DNA of 64,000 bases, taken from a virus. The DNA lies in the IMG/VR virus record IMGVR_UViG_3300042197_003184, positions 62,001-126,000 of that record. The stretch is one strand, 5' to 3'. A model generated the notes under the pieces. That model searched no databases. It was not told the origin of the DNA and saw only the letters and a list, made by a program, of their open reading frames with translations. Positions within the stretch are counted from its first letter, which is position 1. Every line of letters begins with the position of its first letter. The translations under genes were made by a program, and so were the position numbers. This document shows positions 46,359 to 53,889 of the stretch, in pieces.

Positions 46359-47213
46359 TTATCTAACGTAAATTTCTACTCTCATACTTCTATTGTATCT
46401 TTGCGTCCCAGCGGTATTGTATTTATCTCCAGCAGAATAATTCACTCCATAGCTCATACCAATTCCACCACTAGCATCACAACTATTAGCGTCATTTTCA
46501 CCATTCCACACAAATCCCCACCGAGCTGCTGCTGAACCAGCACCACTTACTCCATTATGTCCGCCAGAAGCCCCCTGAACATTAAAGCCATATTGTCTAT
46601 ATCCGTCTTGATAACTCCAAACATTACTATTAAAACCACCAAAATTAAATCCTGTGCCATAATATGTAGTGGTTTGAAATAGATTTAATAATGTAGATGC
46701 TGTTGGCATGGTTTGTTTCCATATCCATCCATATGCTGGTGCATTTATACTACCACCTGTCACATTTAAATCTGGCCATATAGCCATAACTTCAGTACCA
46801 ACAAAAGTATTAAATATATGATATTTAGCATCAGCATCATTTCTGGTAACATCTGTTGCATTTAGTATGTTATTAGTAGTCCAATAATTTGCACTATAAT
46901 TGAATGTTGTACCTCTCGTAGCTTTCATAGCCAACATCCATCCTCCTCCGTCTACCGCACTATCCATAATACAGTAAGTTGGGTTATTATTAATTATATA
47001 AGATCCATTGTCTGCTGATGGTATAATATTTTTAAGAGCAGAGGCACTATTCCAAGATGTTTCTGTTAAGTCCGTAAATCCTCCAGAATATGGAACTACA
47101 CCAGTAACTGCTGTGGAATAATTTCCTGTGCCTATTGGGTTTACGGCTGCCACTTGGAATGAGTAGGACAAATCGTTAGTTAGTCCTGTAAGTAGTTTAT
47201 TGAGTTTGGCCAT
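46359..47213 (-). CDS. Tail-fibre protein: half FN3 plus fibrinogen-like domain (2)
   Basis: 284 residues. It starts in the middle of an FN3 domain (LTGLTNDLSYSFQVAAVNPI then GTGNYSTAV), lacking the first strands. A fibrinogen-related domain covers residues about 65-284: GSYIINNNPTYCIMDSAVDG, GGWMLAMKA, NENDANSCDASGG, ending in NRSMRVEIYVR. Most of this domain matches the gene at 44944 closely. A probable receptor-binding tip; the truncated FN3 start is shared with other adhesin genes here. Confidence 0.75.
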   Translation of the reverse strand: MAKLNKLLTGLTNDLSYSFQVAAVNPIGTGNYSTAVTGVVPYSGGFTDLTETSWNSASALKNIIPSADNGSYIINNNPTYCIMDSAVDGGGWMLAMKATRGTTFNYSANYWTTNNILNATDVTRNDADAKYHIFNTFVGTEVMAIWPDLNVTGGSINAPAYGWIWKQTMPTASTLLNLFQTTTYYGTGFNFGGFNSNVWSYQDGYRQYGFNVQGASGGHNGVSGAGSAAARWGFVWNGENDANSCDASGGIGMSYGVNYSAGDKYNTAGTQRYNRSMRVEIYVR

Positions 47214-47221
47214 ATATTCTC

Positions 47222-49102
47222 CTAGAATGTGATGCTCCCGCTGCCTGTGAACGTGTAGTATGTGTATCCGCCGCTCTCGGTGCGCGTTGGCGAGCCGGTT
47301 GTAGACGCAGCAGTCACGGAGCCAAGCGTTCGCAAAATCACAACGCCAGAACCGCCAGCGCCGCCGCTTCCAGCAACGCCACTGCTTGACCCACCACCAC
47401 CGCCGCCCGTGTTAGCGATTCCAGCCGAACCGGGATTGTTGGGATTCCCATTTCCGCCGGCACCGCCTCCGCCGAGTCCGGCTGCGCCGACCGTGCCGCC
47501 GTCCCACAGACCCCCAGAGCCACCGCCCGCGTAGTAGGTTCCGTTGAGCCACTGCGACCCGTTGCCACCAGCGCCGGAGTACCCAGTATTAGATGCACCA
47601 CTTGCAGCACCGCCAGCGGCACCTGCGCCACCACCGCCACCACCGTGTCCAGCGGTTGCGTCGGACGAACCTGCGCCGCCGCTGTTGCCCTGTCCTGACG
47701 TGCCGGTGCCAGCCGTTGTGGGATTTGTTCCAGCCCCGCCACCACCGGAGCCTCCGGTGCCGCCAGCGTAGGTTTGCCCGGTGCTTATGCGAGTGCCGCC
47801 GCCACCACCGCCGGCCGATGTAACCGTGAAGGCCGATGAGTTGCTTCCAGCAACACCAGCGCCGCCGATGTTTACCCCGCCAGCGCCACCAGAACCGACC
47901 GTTACCGTGTATTGAGTACCGGCCGTCAACGTCGTTGAGCCAGACCGATACCCGCCAGCGCCGCCGCCACCGCCGTGCGAGCCGCCGCCACCGCCACCGC
48001 CTGCTATGACGAGGTATTCAACCGTAATGGATCCAGATGAAGAAACAATTAACGTTGCAACACTGCTAATGAGGCTCACTCCTCCTGTTGATTTGACTAT
48101 ACAACGATAAATTTCTCCATTATTATCAGCTTCAGTTAAATTTGATAAAGATAATGTACTGCTAGTGGCTCCAGAAATATTAGAAAAAGATGAATTGCCT
48201 TTCTTTTTCTGCCACTGATAACTTAGTGTTGCTCCTAATGTAACACTAGCGGTTATGCTAAATGAAGCATTTCCAGCACTAACAGTTTGATTAGATGGTT
48301 GAGAGCTTATGGTAATAATTGGAGAAACTGGGAATGGTACAGGTGATGGTGTGAAGTTGGATGAATAACGGGCTATTCCTTTGGTTATTCTGATTTCGTC
48401 AATATATCCTGATAATAGATAGTTAGTATCATAATATCCTCCAACACAAAGATGTTGACCAGAACAGTTGCCACTAGCTGTGCCAGAAGCTGCAAGATTA
48501 CCATTGACAAATATTCTAATAATCCCAGACTGTCTACAGACCGCAATATGATACCACTGATTAGTATTGATCAACGATGCTGGTGTTGCGATGCTTGTTC
48601 CGGCAACATTTACTCTAAGAGCACCATTATTATAATTGATTATAATGCCGGTTGTATATGAGGTTGATAGTCCTCCGGACTGATTAGTGGTTTGGATCCA
48701 GCCTCTTTGGGTAGTAGAAGATACATCACTGGAATAAACCCAAGCTTCTACTGTAAAATCACCAGTATCAAAAGCAAAAGACGAACTACTAGCCGACAAA
48801 TAATCTCCAGACCCATCAAAATAAGCCGAAGACCCACCGAACTTGCTCTGATCTGACGATTGAGTAGCATCCCCCGATACTGTTAACGTATGATTATACG
48901 ACGAACTATCAACAAAAGAATTTCCAGTTCCGTCCATATGCATCAACAAACTCACATTACCAAAATAAGGATCTGGTACTGGCATAGCAGTATATAATGT
49001 ATTGTAAGCTCCTTGTCCAATACTATTAAGAGCAGCAACTCTAAAAATATAGTCGCCACTAGGAAGAGGAGAAATATTAGCTGTAGTATTAAGTGTTGTC
49101 AT
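47222..49102 (-). CDS. Adhesin: half FN3, LamG, Ig-like, Gly-rich domain
   Basis: 626 residues from the ATG at 49102, which overlaps the previous stop as TAATG. Order: second half of an FN3 (PSGDYIFRVAALNSIGQG), LamG (VSLLMHMDGTGNSF to IDEIRITKGIARYSSNF), Ig-like domain (ISSQPSNQTVSAG to GEIYRCIVKS), and a Gly-rich domain starting VEYLVIAGGGGGG and ending YTYYTFTGSGSITF. The Gly-rich part is written in GC-rich codons, unlike the rest. The Gly-rich domain type is known from phage adhesins such as the gp38 family. Probable receptor-binding protein. Confidence 0.8.
   Translation of the reverse strand: MTTLNTTANISPLPSGDYIFRVAALNSIGQGAYNTLYTAMPVPDPYFGNVSLLMHMDGTGNSFVDSSSYNHTLTVSGDATQSSDQSKFGGSSAYFDGSGDYLSASSSSFAFDTGDFTVEAWVYSSDVSSTTQRGWIQTTNQSGGLSTSYTTGIIINYNNGALRVNVAGTSIATPASLINTNQWYHIAVCRQSGIIRIFVNGNLAASGTASGNCSGQHLCVGGYYDTNYLLSGYIDEIRITKGIARYSSNFTPSPVPFPVSPIITISSQPSNQTVSAGNASFSITASVTLGATLSYQWQKKKGNSSFSNISGATSSTLSLSNLTEADNNGEIYRCIVKSTGGVSLISSVATLIVSSSGSITVEYLVIAGGGGGGGSHGGGGGAGGYRSGSTTLTAGTQYTVTVGSGGAGGVNIGGAGVAGSNSSAFTVTSAGGGGGGTRISTGQTYAGGTGGSGGGGAGTNPTTAGTGTSGQGNSGGAGSSDATAGHGGGGGGAGAAGGAASGASNTGYSGAGGNGSQWLNGTYYAGGGSGGLWDGGTVGAAGLGGGGAGGNGNPNNPGSAGIANTGGGGGGSSSGVAGSGGAGGSGVVILRTLGSVTAASTTGSPTRTESGGYTYYTFTGSGSITF
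47225..48025 (-). other. GC-rich island encoding the Gly-rich domain
   Basis: About 800 bases at the 3' end of the adhesin gene use G/C third positions (GGC, GCG) and differ sharply from the AT-rich first part of the same ORF. The change occurs close to the start of the Gly-rich domain. A Gly-rich sequence at about 59700-60450 in this window uses mainly GGT/GGA codons, so amino acid content alone does not explain it. Best explained as a domain acquired from a high-GC source. Confidence 0.65.
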
Positions 49103-52100
49103 TATACTATACCCCATTTAGATATTAGATACGCTTCAACAAGGTCGGCTTCGGCGTCGCTGATTTTGCTGTTATAGGCGACGATCTCGCAGATGTACCC
49201 GCTCCACGGATATTCATTGTTATAGGGGTATGCGCCGATCTGCGTCGGTTGGTTTGTTGTTGTAATGCCAGAAACGTTAGTATCTGCCGTGCCGTCAACA
49301 CCATTTAGGCCCACAAATCCGTTGTCGGCACCCAGCCTGAGCGCGGCTAGGAATGTCGTGTTTGCAGAAATACTGCCCTTCGTTGGCGCGCGAAGACTCG
49401 GGGTCCACCAATGCGTTTCAACATTAGACCCGTTGATGCGAAGAAACTGATGGGCGCGTGGGTTGACATTAGGGTTGTCCTTGTTCACCAGCAAACCAAT
49501 GCTTGACGTGGATGTTTTTTGTGCGACAACAAACAGCGACACATGCCCAGACCCGTTTTCAATATTGCCACTGAACTCCAGCCCGTCGTTACTGCCGTCA
49601 AAAAACAGCGCATCCTTAGCGCTGACGACGCCCGCCTTTCGCAGCGGCCGATTTGCACTCGTCCCCTGCGTCGCGTGCCGCCCGTTCCCCGACTTGTCCT
49701 CCCACCGCGCCACGCTGCCATCGGCTGCGACGAGACTGCCCCCACTAGTCGAATCATAGAGCGTAGAAGCATCACTACTATCTAGCCACAACTGCAATCC
49801 TGATATTGAGCTGGGACTAAATGTTGGGGGTGTTGGCGGCGTTTCAATATGAGAAGTCCAATTATTTCCTCCATCATTACTATATTGTACTAAGTATCCA
49901 GTTATTGCTGGTAACACTAGTTCATTAGACCAATTTAATTGGACACCACTAACAGAAGTTTGGTTAATAGTAAAGTTTGGTGGAGGTGGAGGAACTTCTT
50001 GATAATCTATCCAATTATTACCACCGTCAGTAGAGTATCTAACATTATAAGAAATTGGCAATGAACGACCATCATCCGCTGGACTGTCCCAAGTTAATAA
50101 TGCTCTACTATCACCAGCAGCTCCTGTCAAGTTGTTGATGATTGAAGGCACAGTAGCCTCAGAAATATTAGGAGTAGCAGAAATTATAGAGGTATAGCTA
50201 CTTGAACCAACACTATTTACAGCTTTCATTCTGAAATAATATGTTGTTCCATTGGTTAGTCCCGTAACATAAATACCACTATTTGAAAATGCTAAAGTAT
50301 CAGTAAAAGTAGTCCAATTAGTTTGATCAGTACTATATTCTATAGAATACGTTGTGCTAGATGGCAATCCACCGCTATTTCCTTTTGTCCAAGATAGTGC
50401 TACTAGCTGATCTCCTGGATCAGCAGCAAAATTAGTTACTGATGATGGGACTATAGCGGTAAAGTCTATGTAAAAATAATTATTGTAACCGTCTTGAACT
50501 ACAGAATACTCGGATTCTGTTGTGGAACTTGACCCGTTAGTAATACCACTATACGGCCATAAGTCTTTTAATACTGTTCTAAAATATACTCTTCCACTCA
50601 GATCTACCAATGGAGTTAAATGATTATCAGTATTTCCGTATGATATATATTTAAGATTTATGTCGTTTGCAGAGTTTGTGTATGTCCATAATCCTTCGGC
50701 AGGATTTAATGAATATTGGAATTTTAGAGCCGTATCATTGCCTGTATACCAACTATTGTCTGGCGTTGGACCATATCCATTAGCGTATACACCTATATTA
50801 AGTCTTTCATTAGCATTAGCATACAAACCAAAATAAGATTTATTATTTATAGTTTCATATTGTCCGGTATGTCTATTATAATCATGATAGAACTCATAAT
50901 TATAATAATTGTAACTTAGATTGACTAATCTAACAGCTGGTGTTACCACAGTTGTTGAGTATGCAGAAGTTACTACGCATCTTACAGGATCTTTTCCTGC
51001 TGGACTATTATAAGAATAGTTATTTGCAGCATTAAATGATTGAGTATTAATAGTTAAACTTGATGATGTGGCACCATCAATATTTTGCCAACTTCTTCCA
51101 TAGTCTCCATAATAGTTATTAATGTCTGTATCGTATTTTTGCCACTGATATGTTAATGCAGAATTGTCCGGGATTGTCGCGGTAACAGTGAAAGTTGTGC
51201 TTTCATTATAGCTTATTACTCTATCGTTTTTCGGTGCTGAAGTTATTGTTAGTACTGGAGGAGGAGCAACCAGAGTCGAAGAGCTTGTTAGATAATTGCT
51301 ATATCCTCCACTATTTTGTGCTCTAACTCTGAAGATATAATTTTTATTATTTGGCAAGTTAATTACTCTAGCATTAGCAAATTCCGTACTGAACACAGCC
51401 GTAAATGCTTCTGTGTACAATGCCTCTCCAACGGTATATCTTAATTCGTCTAGTCTTCCTAGTATATAGTTGTTTGGATTATGAGATGCTGATTCTCCTC
51501 CCATAATAACAAGACCTCCGGATGAGAAATTGTCATTATTAGTATCTGCTATTTCTAATATCTTTGCTCCTTCGAGGAAAATTCTCATTGTTCCATTATT
51601 GCGACAAAAGGCTAAGTGTATTGGTTTCTTATTGTATTGACCGACACCGTAATTATTTGTATTACCTCTTAATGAACCAGATACATTGACACTATAAACG
51701 GAAGACCCATTAACATATTTATGAATTCTAACAGTATTCCAGTCAATATTTTGTATACCAAAATATGATCCAGATGAACCGTTGTGGGAGCCAAATAGTC
51801 TACCTATACCACCAACAGCATATGGTTCATCAAACATGACAAACATTTCAAGAGTGTAATTCCCTGTCCCGGGATTTAGATCACTAGAACTGTCAACTTT
51901 AACAATATAAGGAGAAGAGTATCCTGATGTTCTATTGTATTGTATGTCTAAACATCCTGTTCCAAATTTTTGATATGTACCAGCAGATGATGCTCCTCCA
52001 ATGAATGCTGGATTGTTATTAGTATTCCAAAGAACATTTCTATTATAAAGAGAATAATCTTTAACTTTAGCATTACCTCTAATATCCCCCTTATTAAAGT

Positions 52101-53874
52101 GGAGCAATAGTCTGGTTGGAGATGACGAAACCGATGTCCATGATTGGGGATCTGTATCTTCTGTATATTGTAGATCATAAGATACTAATACTGATTTGTC
52201 GCTTGGAGGAGCAGAGAAGTCTATTTCTGCCGAAGCATCTCTACCATAAGCTGTTATACTAGGTGGAGCTTCTGGAGCAGTTATGGTTGGGGCTATATTT
52301 GAGAATGGTAGGGTTGGAGGTGTGAATATTGTGCCATCCGGATATCTGCATACTCCGCGAGTAATACGAATATCATCTAGATAACCTGCATAAAATGCAG
52401 TGTTATGGTATCTTCCAATATTTAAAGGACCAGTACCAGTAGCTATTCTACCACTAGAAGATCTTGTTGTTATTTGAGTACCATTCTGATAAGTTCTTAA
52501 AGTATTGCCTTGTCGAACAACAGCATAATGAACCCAATTATTTAAACTAATAGCGCCCATATCCATTTCGCTAGCAATATTCCAATTGTCATAGTTAGGA
52601 TCTTGACAAAAATAAGCCCGAACTCTGTTATTAGCTGCATAGCCTATTAAAAATGGGTTATATCCTTGATCGGTATTTGTGCGACACATTACTGATCTAC
52701 CACTAGTACTATCAGTTCTATATTCCCAATACTCTATTGTGAAATCTTCAGCACCAAAATCAAATCCAGGATGATCCGGAATCGTCACATAGTCTCCACT
52801 ACCATCAAAATACATACTTGATCCACCAAATTTATTTCGTGCAATACTGATTTTGGCATCGCCTTGAGCTGTGGAAGTTTTGGGTAAGTACGATGAGTCT
52901 ACAATGTTTGTACTATTATGACTTTCGTCAAAATGCAATAACAGCGAAGTGCTGTAGAAATATGGGTCTGGGTTGGTGTCAACTGCTGGTTCTGCTGGAA
53001 CTAGATTTGATTCGCTAACATATGAACCAATACCAGTATAATTAACAGCACCCACTCTAACGCTATATGTTGTGCCGTTTGTGAGTCCCGTAACACTAAT
53101 AGCAGGAACAACACTGGGAGAGTGAGCAAAATCCGTCCAGTTAGTGCCGTCTGTTGAATATTGGATACTATAATCAGTTATTATTCCACCATTATCCTCA
53201 GCGGGTGCTGTCCAAATCATATTAATTTTTTGTACCAATGGACCAGCGATAAGCTCTGTTGGAGCATTGGGCGGGGTGACAGGAGTTCCAGTAGAAGGAA
53301 ATGGAGCATGTAGTGTTTTGATATCAAAATTAGATGTATATTTGGCAGATCCTATGCCTTTGGTGATTCTGATTTCGTCCATAAAGCCACTAAAGGTTTC
53401 ACTACCATTAGTACGTCCCCCAATGAATAATGACTTGCTTGCTCCTAGATCACCACCATTACTAATAGACAATGATGCTGTACCATTAATAAAAACCTTA
53501 ACGGTGCTGCCGCTTCTAACAAGAGCCAAATGACTCCAAGAGTTTAAAGGAACATTGCCAGGATTCCAATTATATTGAGAGTTATTAATATATAGATTAT
53601 CACCACCAGTACCCATTCTCCATAGTATACCGCTTGTATAAGATCCTATTTCAAATAATGTTCTCCAATTATTATTATCATAAGCGTAAACCCATAATTC
53701 TACTGTAAAATCACCGGTTCCGAAACCAAAATCAGTATTATCAGCAACTGAAGCATAAGCCCCATTATTCAAGTATAAAGAAGCTCCACCAAATCGACTT
53801 CTTAGGGAGCTGATAGCTGCTCCATTATTTAGTGTGACGGTTTTAGGTTTTGGTGACGAATCTATTATACTCAT
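49102..53874 (-). CDS. Giant adhesin with nested LamG and FN3 modules (1590 aa)
   Basis: Order: LamG lacking its first strand (residues 1-190), FN3 (about 200-300), LamG (305-530), then an FN3 interrupted by a third LamG (first half before RLLLHFNKGD, second half from ARVINLPNNKNYIFRVRAQN), an Ig-like part (TYQWQKYDTDINNYY), a Tyr/Asn-rich domain near 980-1140, two FN3s, the first half of another FN3, and a final LamG-like domain (SGLQLWLDSSDAS to AYLISKWGIV). The start ATG has no good ribosome binding site and follows two in-frame stops. The last domain is GC-rich. Probable host-binding protein. Confidence 0.75.
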   Translation of the reverse strand: MSIIDSSPKPKTVTLNNGAAISSLRSRFGGASLYLNNGAYASVADNTDFGFGTGDFTVELWVYAYDNNNWRTLFEIGSYTSGILWRMGTGGDNLYINNSQYNWNPGNVPLNSWSHLALVRSGSTVKVFINGTASLSISNGGDLGASKSLFIGGRTNGSETFSGFMDEIRITKGIGSAKYTSNFDIKTLHAPFPSTGTPVTPPNAPTELIAGPLVQKINMIWTAPAEDNGGIITDYSIQYSTDGTNWTDFAHSPSVVPAISVTGLTNGTTYSVRVGAVNYTGIGSYVSESNLVPAEPAVDTNPDPYFYSTSLLLHFDESHNSTNIVDSSYLPKTSTAQGDAKISIARNKFGGSSMYFDGSGDYVTIPDHPGFDFGAEDFTIEYWEYRTDSTSGRSVMCRTNTDQGYNPFLIGYAANNRVRAYFCQDPNYDNWNIASEMDMGAISLNNWVHYAVVRQGNTLRTYQNGTQITTRSSSGRIATGTGPLNIGRYHNTAFYAGYLDDIRITRGVCRYPDGTIFTPPTLPFSNIAPTITAPEAPPSITAYGRDASAEIDFSAPPSDKSVLVSYDLQYTEDTDPQSWTSVSSSPTRLLLHFNKGDIRGNAKVKDYSLYNRNVLWNTNNNPAFIGGASSAGTYQKFGTGCLDIQYNRTSGYSSPYIVKVDSSSDLNPGTGNYTLEMFVMFDEPYAVGGIGRLFGSHNGSSGSYFGIQNIDWNTVRIHKYVNGSSVYSVNVSGSLRGNTNNYGVGQYNKKPIHLAFCRNNGTMRIFLEGAKILEIADTNNDNFSSGGLVIMGGESASHNPNNYILGRLDELRYTVGEALYTEAFTAVFSTEFANARVINLPNNKNYIFRVRAQNSGGYSNYLTSSSTLVAPPPVLTITSAPKNDRVISYNESTTFTVTATIPDNSALTYQWQKYDTDINNYYGDYGRSWQNIDGATSSSLTINTQSFNAANNYSYNSPAGKDPVRCVVTSAYSTTVVTPAVRLVNLSYNYYNYEFYHDYNRHTGQYETINNKSYFGLYANANERLNIGVYANGYGPTPDNSWYTGNDTALKFQYSLNPAEGLWTYTNSANDINLKYISYGNTDNHLTPLVDLSGRVYFRTVLKDLWPYSGITNGSSSTTESEYSVVQDGYNNYFYIDFTAIVPSSVTNFAADPGDQLVALSWTKGNSGGLPSSTTYSIEYSTDQTNWTTFTDTLAFSNSGIYVTGLTNGTTYYFRMKAVNSVGSSSYTSIISATPNISEATVPSIINNLTGAAGDSRALLTWDSPADDGRSLPISYNVRYSTDGGNNWIDYQEVPPPPPNFTINQTSVSGVQLNWSNELVLPAITGYLVQYSNDGGNNWTSHIETPPTPPTFSPSSISGLQLWLDSSDASTLYDSTSGGSLVAADGSVARWEDKSGNGRHATQGTSANRPLRKAGVVSAKDALFFDGSNDGLEFSGNIENGSGHVSLFVVAQKTSTSSIGLLVNKDNPNVNPRAHQFLRINGSNVETHWWTPSLRAPTKGSISANTTFLAALRLGADNGFVGLNGVDGTADTNVSGITTTNQPTQIGAYPYNNEYPWSGYICEIVAYNSKISDAEADLVEAYLISKWGIV
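49120..49760 (-). other. GC-rich island encoding C-terminal LamG-like domain
   Basis: About 640 bases with G/C-ending codons inside an otherwise AT-rich 4.8-kb gene. The island matches closely a single module, from about GGSLVAADGSVARWEDKSGN to near the C-terminus, of the LamG-like type with SGLQLWLDSSDAS. Flanks return to AT-rich codons within a few codons. Best explained as a recent import of one domain. Confidence 0.65.
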
Positions 53875-53889
53875 TTTATTATGGCCCTA

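Noticed and set aside
47262-47823. Pro-rich plus-strand ORFs opposite the Gly-rich domain
   Set aside because: Antisense of GGN codons in a well-supported minus-strand gene.
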